DNA from: Kiritimatiellia bacterium
Lineage (GTDB): Bacteria > Verrucomicrobiota > Kiritimatiellia > RFP12 > UBA1067
Direction of reading: 5' to 3'
NCBI GenBank assembly: GCA_027858965.1
Contig: JAQIBS010000010.1
Coordinates: forward strand, 1-49,746
DNA: 49,746 nt
Part shown: positions 36,449 to 43,698 of the stretch, piece by piece
Position numbering within the stretch: position 1 is the first letter of the stretch
Layout of the letters: the number at the start of each line of letters is the position of its first letter
Translations under genes and position numbers: made by a program
Notes under the pieces: model-generated
The model's database searches: none
Seen by the model: only the letters and a program-made list of their open reading frames with translations
What the model was told of the DNA's origin: nothing

Positions 36449-36516
36449 ATTATAACAGCCCCTTCCTTCAACACACAACGGACAATCCGTGCAATAAGCG
36501 GACAGATTGTGCAAAG
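36449..36516 (-). promoter_or_regulatory. Tail-family promoter module 5 (before the PQQ gene)
   Basis: Plus-strand units CGGACAATCCGTGCAATA (36479-36496) and CGGACAGATTGTGCAAAG (36499-36516), period 20. Minus-strand -35-like TTGTGT is complementary to 36473-36478 and -10-like TATAAT to 36449-36454, spacer 18. There is no hairpin pair here; the region runs straight into the pseudogene at 36525. The leader would be very short (start codon 36426). Confidence 0.75.
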
Positions 36517-36524
36517 TAATTACC

Positions 36525-37150
36525 TTACATCTCATTAACCCATTGCCGCTTACCGTTGTTGTTTGCTGTACGTCGATTGCGTAACTCGAAAACATCTTTT
36601 TCTTTTTCCGGGCCGTTCTCTTTGAATGAAAGGGTCACCGCATTTTCATTACGCTCGACGCGGATCACCGTGCAGACATTGTCTTTATTCGGCAGCCCCG
36701 CTTTCACATACGGGTTCAGGTAAGGCCGGGTCGTATCCATCGTATCAAGCCCGGCGAACAGCTTCGTCGTCATCGCCCAGCCATCTTTGTCAACCGGCTG
36801 TTCATGGTTGCATGTTAGTTGGCCAGCTGACACCAGTAGAAACAGAACTTGTCCTGACCCCACCGTTCGCGCCACCCCTTGATCAGGGCCAGCATGCTGC
36901 CGCGATAATGTTCGGTGCGATAACCGGCATTGGACTCACCCTGATACCAGATGGCACCTTTGAGGGCATACGGAGCCAGCGCATGAACGAATCCATTATA
37001 AAGTGCGACCGGAATATCATTATTGTTGACGCACTTCTGGACGGACGAGGTTTGCGCGGGGATTTTTTCCCGGCCGCCTGGGCCGCTGCAACCTTTTTTT
37101 TCCATGCTGCAAACTGTTTTTCATAATATTCGCTTCTTTCAATGTCATCC
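36525..37150 (-). pseudogene. Sialate O-acetylesterase-like (SGNH) gene, broken by frameshifts
   Basis: Successive minus-strand frames give YEKQFAAWKKKVAAAQAAGK with KSPRKPRPS, then NNNDIPVALYNGFVHALAPY, ALKGAIWYQGESNAG and WRERWGQDKFCFYWCQLAN-stop, all characteristic of the sialate O-acetylesterase/DUF303 family (GAIWYQGESN is its second block). There is a frame change near 37040, and the 5' half with the first catalytic block is missing. From 36875 down another frame continues (NHEQPVDKDGWAMTTKLFAG to NGKRQWVNEM), which I cannot assign. The intact enzyme would deacetylate sugars; this copy is dead. Confidence 0.8.
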
Positions 37151-37301
37151 TCTCAATCCACGCCTGCTGAACGCTTCGCTATTATTCGACAGAAACATTG
37201 GGGACAGAAACATGAAACCAGAATCCGGCCTTTCCTCAATCCTCCCTATTTTTTATCCATAATATTTTTGTCATATTCTCATTTTATCATCTTGTGTGAG
37301 C

Positions 37302-39482
37302 CTACTCCACCGCACTCAAATACGCATCGGCCCAGCTGGCATGATCGCCACCCTTGCCGTTTCCTCCATCAGTGACAATCAGCGTAAGCTCCCTGGCTCC
37401 AGAGACAGGGATGTTCATTTCCTTCGCTTTAAATCCCCGACTTGACACCTTGCCTGTCTTAAAAACCTCTTTCCCGTCCACCAGAATCTTCATTTCCAGC
37501 AGACCGTTGTGGGCATCATCCGGTCCGGGCACCACATGAAAGGTTTTGTATTTGCCGTTCAACGGAAAGGTTATTTTTGATTCCGCATGCACGCCCAGAC
37601 CGCGTTCGTATTTTTTACCGCCCACACTGATGGGCTTTCCCTCAACGCCTTTGCCGTTCATCACGCGCCAGAAACTTTCACTTGAACTAGCCATTTCTTT
37701 GGTAAGATATACTCTACCGTCGGCATCAGCTTTTGCGTCAATGGCTTCCGGTTTTGCTGGTTTTGAAGTATCCCATTTAAAATCGGCAAAGATCACCTTG
37801 GTGATATCTGCCCCTTTTACTGGTTTGATTGAGATAATCTCAGCCAGTGACCACTCCTTGAGCGGTTGCTGGGTGGACTGGTACTTCATTTGATTGGCTG
37901 GCAGGGTCATCGTCTGCCAGCCGTCTGACGCTGTCATCTCGACCTCGGCAAGCCAATGATCATTGACGGCAAACTGCAGCCTTTGCGGCTGGGTACAATA
38001 AAATTTGAACGCCAGCTCTGCCCCCTTTGGTGCCTGCCATTTCGGGTCGGCGAACTGCCTGCTATACGTTCCATGCCTATTATTTAAAGGCCGGAATCCT
38101 TTGATGCCACCCACCCCCTCGGCCGGACCCACATCATTCCATTGTCTAGTCCCTTCGGAGATTATATCGGATTTTTTGGCCGTGGCCACCGCCTTACCGA
38201 GGGATGACGGAATCACCGCTTCAAAGTCGGATGAAACGACACTGTCGTTTTCATAACGGATGTTAGCATAGGAGAAGAGATAGTCATCGACGCTAAAGAC
38301 CGGCAGTTTGGCGATCCAGGTATTGCCTTTGCGCACAGACTTTACATCGCGCCAGACCCGGGCAATATTATTGGCGGTCTTGAGGCAACCATACACCTGC
38401 AGTTCCTTAATGCGCTGCGGACTTGCAGGAGTAACATGCAGTTCCGGAACACCGTCCGCATCAAGCATGATCTTCGACTCAGGACGCGCCGGCCAGAAGA
38501 TATCTTTTCCGAGCACGTATTTTTCCAGCCAGAGTTTACAGTCGTCCCCCAGCTTTTCTGTATTGTGATGACCTCGGGCCTGCATGGCAAAATCCCACGC
38601 TACGCCCGGTTTGAAGGTTTCAAACGTATCACATCCCCGTTCATGTCCGCCATGATGGTCATTGGAGCCACTCAGCCACAGGCTGGCTGCAGTAATATAG
38701 GGAGAGTGTGCCTGAGGTGCGACAGCGGAGAGGAAGAGCTTCTCGCCTGGCGTTTTTTCAGGTTCTTTATACGGAAGATTATGCTTCCACACCGCATGAT
38801 TCCGATAGTAGTTGATCCAGCCAATCCCAAAGTAGGCGACAACTGCCTTCACCCTCGAATCCATGGCCAGATTCCACATGATTGTTCCACCATAAGAATA
38901 ACCTTTGGCGCCAATGCGGTTCTTGTCCACTTCTTTTTGAGCAAGAAGATAACTGAGAGCCCGACGCTGAACGGCATTCCACAGGAAATGCGAAGTGGCT
39001 TTGGGATTGATCAGCTGGCTGCCGTCGGGCATGCGGTCGTAGATGAGGGAGAACCCCTTTGCACGGGCGTCCATGCATCCATGCATCATTGCCTCGGGAT
39101 ACTTGGTATGGTGTTGCCGTTTGGTTAAACCCGAATAGTCGTGAGCCATGACTGCCCAACCCTCTTTCACATAAGCCATATCGATGGCAGGTCCGCCCAT
39201 CCAGCCATGGACATTCATCAGCCCCGGAGTGTTTTTTGCGCCCTCTTTCACCGCATATTTACAGTAGACGCGGATCTCCTCATCGTTGACATACGCGCTG
39301 ATATAAGACTCGCGGTAATAAACCCCGTTCTCCGTTCGCTCGGCAACAATCTCCTCCTTGTAATCTCCCGCATCCGGATCGTACTCCTTCCAGATCTCAG
39401 GCGGAGTCGGTAAGGTTTTTGCGGAATCCGCAAACGCGTTGAAGGCAAAGGCCATAATCATAACCAACATCAATTTCTTCAT
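37302..39482 (-). CDS. Secreted alpha/beta-hydrolase esterase with C-terminal NPCBM domain
   Basis: About 726 aa. ATG 39482 is chosen (ribosome binding site AAGGAT, signal peptide KKLMLVMIMAFAFNAFA); the open frame runs 76 codons further up through non-protein-like sequence. Residues about 60-400 are an acetyl-xylan-esterase/dienelactone-hydrolase-type fold with the nucleophile elbow GYSYGGT and the oxyanion-region NVHGWMGGP; ARGHHN may carry the catalytic His. A middle beta-sandwich (about 430-600) is followed by an NPCBM domain (YERGLGVHAESKITFPLNG to DHASWADAYLS), a galactose-type binding module. It probably removes acyl groups from a galactose- or fucose-rich polymer. Confidence 0.9.
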   Translation of the reverse strand: MKKLMLVMIMAFAFNAFADSAKTLPTPPEIWKEYDPDAGDYKEEIVAERTENGVYYRESYISAYVNDEEIRVYCKYAVKEGAKNTPGLMNVHGWMGGPAIDMAYVKEGWAVMAHDYSGLTKRQHHTKYPEAMMHGCMDARAKGFSLIYDRMPDGSQLINPKATSHFLWNAVQRRALSYLLAQKEVDKNRIGAKGYSYGGTIMWNLAMDSRVKAVVAYFGIGWINYYRNHAVWKHNLPYKEPEKTPGEKLFLSAVAPQAHSPYITAASLWLSGSNDHHGGHERGCDTFETFKPGVAWDFAMQARGHHNTEKLGDDCKLWLEKYVLGKDIFWPARPESKIMLDADGVPELHVTPASPQRIKELQVYGCLKTANNIARVWRDVKSVRKGNTWIAKLPVFSVDDYLFSYANIRYENDSVVSSDFEAVIPSSLGKAVATAKKSDIISEGTRQWNDVGPAEGVGGIKGFRPLNNRHGTYSRQFADPKWQAPKGAELAFKFYCTQPQRLQFAVNDHWLAEVEMTASDGWQTMTLPANQMKYQSTQQPLKEWSLAEIISIKPVKGADITKVIFADFKWDTSKPAKPEAIDAKADADGRVYLTKEMASSSESFWRVMNGKGVEGKPISVGGKKYERGLGVHAESKITFPLNGKYKTFHVVPGPDDAHNGLLEMKILVDGKEVFKTGKVSSRGFKAKEMNIPVSGARELTLIVTDGGNGKGGDHASWADAYLSAVE

Positions 39483-39635
39483 ACTCTTATCCTTTTTTAC
39501 AATCCCACGAAGGGCAAGCAAATTTTTGATTCCTCGCAGATAGCGCAGAGTGGATTCTTTGAGAATTCTGGCAAAATGATGGGGGTCAAAACCTGGGAGC
39601 GATGCTGATCGCGACAATCTTCTCCTTAGGGTCTG

Positions 39636-39779
39636 CGCGGAAATAACATCACAAATTTTTGTGTCGAGGCGCATGCCTGACAAGGCGCGAAAACACAGGA
39701 ATATGGACATATTTCGAGTTTCCGCAACGAAGTCAGGCGTGATGCATTCGCCACCAAAATGTGAAGTTATTTCCGCGTG
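39636..39779. repeat. Long imperfect palindrome (about 144 bp)
   Basis: The left arm starts CGCGGAAATAACATCACA and includes GCATGCCTGAC; the right arm read on the other strand starts CGCGGAAATAACTTCACA and includes GCATCACGCCTGAC. Pairing continues inwards to the centre ATATGGACATAT near 39704-39715. It is a MITE- or large REP-like element immediately beside HicA. The rest of the 39483-39784 spacer has no gene that I can support. Confidence 0.8.
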
Positions 39780-39784
39780 GGCAC

Positions 39785-40006
39785 TTAGGCAATAAAGTCA
39801 TCAACACTGATATCAGCTTGTTTAAGAATAACTCTTAGAGTCCCCTCCAGCATATCCCCCGGATGATTGGGAACCGTTGTAAATCTATTTTTTAATGAGT
39901 TATACCAAATCTCATGACTGCCAGCAGCCTGCCGATCAAAAGCAAAACCGAGTTTCTTCAACTTCTTTGTTATCTTTCGATAGTTAAACCCTGATAGCCG
40001 GCCCAT
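39785..40006 (-). CDS. hicA: HicA-type mRNA interferase toxin
   Basis: 73 aa from ATG 40006, one base after the hicB stop, with TGGAG inside the last hicB codons. A TTG start at 40018 is possible but less likely. The double-stranded-RNA-binding-like HicA fold is marked by GFNYRKITKKLKKLGF, GSHEIWYN (the catalytic His in the G-S-H motif) and FTTVPNHPGDMLEGTLRVIL. HicA cleaves mRNA when not bound by HicB. The toxin downstream of its antitoxin is the less common but known order. The pair looks intact. Confidence 0.93.
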   Translation of the reverse strand: MGRLSGFNYRKITKKLKKLGFAFDRQAAGSHEIWYNSLKNRFTTVPNHPGDMLEGTLRVILKQADISVDDFIA

Positions 40007-40007
40007 A

Positions 40008-40238
40008 TTAAACTCCAATTACAAGAGGACAGTCAAAAGTTTCCCCCATAATAGGAAGCTCTTTTACAAACTTATTTTCTTTTTGTGCCTCAATCAGTTT
40101 CCGTGCGACGTCGCGGGCAATTTCAAGAGTTTCGGCGACAGTCCGTCCTTGCGCAACAAGCCCCTGTATTGAATCCGAGGTGGCAAGGTAGACTCCCTCC
40201 GGCAATTTTTCAATATGAATATTTAAAATTCTTTCCAT
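40008..40238 (-). CDS. hicB: HicB-type antitoxin
   Basis: 76 aa, ATG 40238 with GAGGTGA 6 nt upstream. The partial RNase-H-like fold (IEKLPEGVYLATSDSIQGLV, GRTVAETLEIARDVARKLIE) is typical of HicB. It is shorter than HicB proteins that carry a C-terminal DNA-binding helix, so self-repression may rest on other contacts. It neutralises HicA encoded directly downstream. The pair sits in the middle of the polysaccharide region beside a long palindrome and may stabilise it. Confidence 0.92.
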   Translation of the reverse strand: MERILNIHIEKLPEGVYLATSDSIQGLVAQGRTVAETLEIARDVARKLIEAQKENKFVKELPIMGETFDCPLVIGV

Positions 40239-40422
40239 TTTCTTATCACCTCACTCTTTTTCAATAAATCCAGTGATCTCTTTTTTCTTTGATTTCCAGC
40301 ATGTCGTTCATGCCTTTGGTTACACCGAATTTGTACCAAATTGAGTTACCGATGTCGAGGTTATCCGCCGGAGGTTTGAGATTCTATGCCTTTGCCCTCC
40401 AATCGATCAAACGCAAAAAGAC

Positions 40423-40521
40423 AATCCCGCTGAGCGGATAAGTCCGCGCATGGCGCGGAGGTCGGCTTCGCCTCCAATTGTGAGATGTAGAAGCCAGCTT
40501 TTCTGGTCCCGCATGGCGGGA
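40423..40521. repeat. Hairpin cluster in the 40239-40652 spacer
   Basis: ATCCCGC-TGA-GCGGAT (40423-40439), TCCGCGC-ATG-GCGCGGA (40443-40459), GGC-TTC-GCC (40464-40472) and TCCCGC-ATG-GCGGGA (40507-40521). They are small stems with three-base loops, close together. No coding sequence is seen in this 414-bp spacer. Confidence 0.75.
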
Positions 40522-40549
40522 TGGAAAGTTGGATGTGGTGCAACACCTA

Positions 40550-40620
40550 GACTCGAACTTTGTCTCGAACTTAGTCTTTGCGTGATTTAGGTGCGAGACA
40601 AGGTGTGAGACAAGGTGTGG
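40550..40620. repeat. GAGACAAGG-type repeat cluster, left of sulfatase 40653-42065
   Basis: TTGTCTCGAACTTAGTC-like units face inverted GCGAGACAAGGTGTGAGACA units around a short centre. The same unit recurs at 42131-42202 on the other side of the sulfatase gene. Confidence 0.75.
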
Positions 40621-40652
40621 AGTGGGTGCAAACTTCGAAGCCGTTGGCGCGT

Positions 40653-42065
40653 TTACTTTTTTTCTTCGCGCAGCGAAGAAAACACATCACCTGTCGGATT
40701 CGGAGGCAAACTGCCTTTCCATCCATTCAGTTTTTTGATCAGCTTCTGCACCACTTCAGGATTCTCCTTGCTCAGATCCTTCTGTTCCAACGGATCTTTG
40801 GTAAGATCATAAAGCTCAGTGTAACTTGACTCTTTATTTACCACCATCTTCCACTGTTGATCCACAACAGCATAGGAGGCCCAATGCTCGGACCTATTTT
40901 TCGGTGCAGGCCAGTTAGAGGCGTAATGCCAGAAAAGCGGAATCTCCCTTAAGGCAGCACCCTTTCCCTTGAACGCACCTATCTGACTCACGCCATCCGG
41001 TTTATATGATACGGGAAGTTTCACACCGGCAATTTCACAGAAGGTCGGCAGCAGATCTACCGCAGAAATAATGGAGGTGTTATCAATTTTGCCCGCCGCA
41101 ACCTTGCCCGGCCAGCGCACAATAAATGGCACGCCGATCCCGCCTTCATAAAGCGAGCCCTTATAGCCCTTGCGTCCTGCGGTTATCCCTTTGGAAGCGG
41201 CAACGTTGTAACCGGCACCGGTGGCGGTATCATACATCAGACCCAGTTCTGTCGGGTTCGCGGCCCGGGCCGGACCGTTGTCGGAGCTGAAAATAACCAG
41301 AGTATTATCGGCAACTCCCAGACGGTCGAGAGCATCCAACACCTCACCGATCCGGTCATCCGCGTGCGATAGCACCGATGCATAGATATTGTCAACCTCT
41401 TCAAGATCTTTAAAACGCCAGCGATATTTCGGCTGTGTATGAAAGGGTGTGTGGGGTTCATGCACCCAGAGGTTGATAAAAAACGGTTTGTCATCCTTGA
41501 CACTCTTCTCAATGAAATTAATTGTGTAATCGGCATCCTCATGCACCGGCATCTGCTCACCAGCGCAGTTGAATGCTCCGTAGGCATCATAACCATACTC
41601 CGAAGGAAGCGGCGAATCAGGGATCATATTGTTGGAGAGATGCCACTTGCCATAGTGCGCGGTTGCATATCCACCCTGCTGCAGAAAGCGCGAGAGCAGA
41701 GGTGCCTTAGGATCAAGCCAATCCGGCATGTTGCGCTTGGCATTGCTCGGCACCCAGGCAAAGTGACCGTCAATGCAGTGACGTGCCGGGAAATGTCCGG
41801 TCATCACAGCGGTACGGCTGGGCGAGCAGACCGGACTGGCGACCACAAAGCGAGAGAAGTCGGTTCCCTCGGTTGCCAGACGATCGATATTGGGTGTTTT
41901 TACATAGGGGTGACCATGACAGCTCAGATCCCCCCATCCCCAGTCATCTGCGAAGATAAAGAGAATGTTGGGCCTGCCCTGAGCCTGCCGAATGGGCCTT
42001 GCGGCAGCACTAGCTACAGTAGCGGCCAGCAGCAGGCCTGCGATCATATAATGTATCTTCTTCAT
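40653..42065 (-). CDS. Secreted S1-family sulfatase
   Basis: 470 aa from ATG 42065 (ribosome binding site AAGGAG; the open frame extends 30 codons further). Signal peptide KKIHYMIAGLLLAATVASA. The formylglycine motif is VCSPSRTAVMTG with Cys80; ligands are ADDWGWGD (39-46), YGKWHLSN and SSDNGP, and the catalytic His sits in HEPHTPFH. Immediately after the signal peptide is the stretch PIRQAQGR, which matches peptides encoded by dispersed repeats in many genomes and looks like an in-frame repeat insertion before NILFIFADD. It hydrolyses sulfate esters of a glycan; specificity is not deducible. The gene is bracketed by two related repeat clusters. Confidence 0.95.
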   Translation of the reverse strand: MKKIHYMIAGLLLAATVASAAARPIRQAQGRPNILFIFADDWGWGDLSCHGHPYVKTPNIDRLATEGTDFSRFVVASPVCSPSRTAVMTGHFPARHCIDGHFAWVPSNAKRNMPDWLDPKAPLLSRFLQQGGYATAHYGKWHLSNNMIPDSPLPSEYGYDAYGAFNCAGEQMPVHEDADYTINFIEKSVKDDKPFFINLWVHEPHTPFHTQPKYRWRFKDLEEVDNIYASVLSHADDRIGEVLDALDRLGVADNTLVIFSSDNGPARAANPTELGLMYDTATGAGYNVAASKGITAGRKGYKGSLYEGGIGVPFIVRWPGKVAAGKIDNTSIISAVDLLPTFCEIAGVKLPVSYKPDGVSQIGAFKGKGAALREIPLFWHYASNWPAPKNRSEHWASYAVVDQQWKMVVNKESSYTELYDLTKDPLEQKDLSKENPEVVQKLIKKLNGWKGSLPPNPTGDVFSSLREEKK

Positions 42066-42130
42066 TCTTTTATCTCCTTGTATATTTGCCTTCCTTAAGC
42101 TCTTCACCGAAGGGCAAGACAGAATCTTAA

Positions 42131-42202
42131 CTCTTTGTCTCGAACCTTGTCTCAAACCTCGTCTTGTGCGACAAAGTTCGAGACAAGGTGCGAGACTAGG
42201 TT
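42131..42202. repeat. GAGACAAGG-type repeat cluster, right of sulfatase 40653-42065
   Basis: TTTGTCTCGAACCTTGTCTC units followed by inverted GTTCGAGACAAGGTGCGAGA units, the same family as 40550-40620. Confidence 0.75.
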
Positions 42203-42219
42203 GCGGGTAGAGCCCGGCT

Positions 42220-43392
42220 TTACCGCCAGTCGATCCGACCCTTCTTATTCTCTAAATCAACGTATACCGAGGCATGCTCAAACTCGCGGGTATAAACATA
42301 GCCATTTTTAACCGCCTCTCCCTTCGGAGGCCCGAGGGGCTTGTCGAACTCCGGATACCAGTCGAATGTGCCGAACTCAGGCCGCCAGCCCCAGGTATAC
42401 TGAAAATAGCAGTTGGGGCCTGCACCCACCAGAAAACTGGCCAACGGGAAATTGATGTACGCCTGAGCCAATTTAACCCGCTCTTCATGCGGCCGCTTCA
42501 TCAGATCGACATCCTTCTGATGAAACCCGGGCCACCCCTTGAAAATGACGATCTTGCCCTGCTTCGATGCTTTGCTCATCGCCTCAATAGCCTCAGTCAT
42601 AGCATCCAGCTGCCTCGAATTGGGTTTCTTCTCACGATCCTTGAGATACATTACGCGATCAAAATTGTCGATCATAGCTCCATCGGTCGCCGGCAGCAAA
42701 TCGGCTCCCTCACTGCCATGCAGCGGGTTAAATATTATGAGTCCATTTGGACCCATCTTCTCATGGGCAAGATCGCACATGGTCTTTATTCCATCTCTTA
42801 CCTCTGATTGTCTTTGGGGAGATAACAGACCTCTGCCATCACTTCCCAATCCATCGGCAAAAATTCCATCACACCCATACTCCTTAACTGCCTTCTCTGC
42901 CACAGAGGCCCACCACTCCCGAACATCTTCTCTGGATTTATCGAAATACTTTCTTGTCCGGAGAGTAACCTTGCCGGTTTTTTTATTAACCGATCTTCTA
43001 ACCGCATCCTTTTCAAGGAAACCGTTCTCAGGATAACTCGCGTTGGAAATTGTAAAATTAGAGTGAAGAATATCCCCTGCAAAGTAGAACAAAACTTTAA
43101 CATTCGGATTACGCTTCTTGACCTCAGCCGCGCCTGCAGCAATCCCGGTCTCAATTTTCTCCTTCATCCCCGCAGTGAATGCAACCAGCTTGAAGTGCTT
43201 TGCGAGGAAATCATAGTGTTCGGGTTTGAAAAACTCCGGATCGTAAGAGCAGTGCGCATAGACCGGAACTGTGTCCCAACTGAACTCAGGATAAGCTTGC
43301 GGTGTTTTTGCTTCCTCCGCCTGGGCAACTCCGCTATTGAAAAGTACTATAAGCATGGATAAACAAATGGTGGTTAATATACTTTGCTTCAT
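42220..43392 (-). CDS. Secreted putative TIM-barrel glycoside hydrolase (GHL15-like)
   Basis: 390 aa with signal peptide KQSILTTICLSMLIVLFNSGVAQA and AAAGGA ribosome binding site. Barrel-like strands are visible: VPVYAHCSYDP, FKLVAFTAG, NVKVLFYFAGD, YGCDGIFADGLGSDG, GLIIFNPLHG, GAMIDNFDRV and KIVIFKGWPG. Asp in GIFADGLG and the acidic residue in MIDNFD are candidate catalytic carboxylates, as in uncharacterised GH-like families (for example Pfam GHL15). Substrate unknown; the surroundings suggest a galactose- or fucose-containing sulfated glycan. Alternative: a non-catalytic paralogue. It probably heads the transcript into the sulfatase 40653-42065 (154-bp gap). Confidence 0.7.
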   Translation of the reverse strand: MKQSILTTICLSMLIVLFNSGVAQAEEAKTPQAYPEFSWDTVPVYAHCSYDPEFFKPEHYDFLAKHFKLVAFTAGMKEKIETGIAAGAAEVKKRNPNVKVLFYFAGDILHSNFTISNASYPENGFLEKDAVRRSVNKKTGKVTLRTRKYFDKSREDVREWWASVAEKAVKEYGCDGIFADGLGSDGRGLLSPQRQSEVRDGIKTMCDLAHEKMGPNGLIIFNPLHGSEGADLLPATDGAMIDNFDRVMYLKDREKKPNSRQLDAMTEAIEAMSKASKQGKIVIFKGWPGFHQKDVDLMKRPHEERVKLAQAYINFPLASFLVGAGPNCYFQYTWGWRPEFGTFDWYPEFDKPLGPPKGEAVKNGYVYTREFEHASVYVDLENKKGRIDWR

Positions 43393-43473
43393 ATGGGTTC
43401 CTTTCGTGCAAGACGATTATTTCGTCCTACGATAACGACTAAAGTCGACAAAACAGCGGCAATGCCGCGAAAC

Positions 43474-43552
43474 TGGAGGGACAGCGGCCCCGCTGTCCGC
43501 TTCCCAAGGTCTTCGCACTTGCTCAGCTGACGCCGGGGCCGGCGTCCCTCCA
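43474..43552. repeat. Nested palindrome 1 in the 43393-43698 spacer
   Basis: Outer TGGAGGGAC / GTCCCTCCA encloses ACAGCGG-CC-CCGCTGT and GACGCCGG-GG-CCGGCGTC. A further small hairpin GCGGC-AAT-GCCGC lies at about 43456. No gene is seen in the spacer. Confidence 0.8.
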
Positions 43553-43619
43553 TTTCTAGCTGACGCCTTCGCCCCGCGCCTGCGCATACGCGTCAACCTA
43601 AGGCAGTAATCTGGGTCAT

Positions 43620-43688
43620 AACTGTAGCGTTGGCTCTCAGAGCCAATTTTTGCATCTCTTTTTGGCTCTGAGAGCCAACACTACAGTT
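43620..43688. repeat. Nested palindrome 2 with 27-bp arms, next to the GH36 stop
   Basis: Arms 43620-43646 and 43662-43688 are inverted copies (26 of 27 positions), and each arm contains its own hairpin TTGGCTC-TCA-GAGCCAA (or its complement). It starts 11 bp past the stop of the 43699-45576 gene, so it may also act in termination. Confidence 0.85.
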
Positions 43689-43698
43689 GGAAACCAAT

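Noticed and set aside
40550-42202. Possible CRISPR array from repeated GAGACAAGG units
   Set aside because: The units are short, inverted and overlapping, spacers are not uniform, and no cas gene is present.
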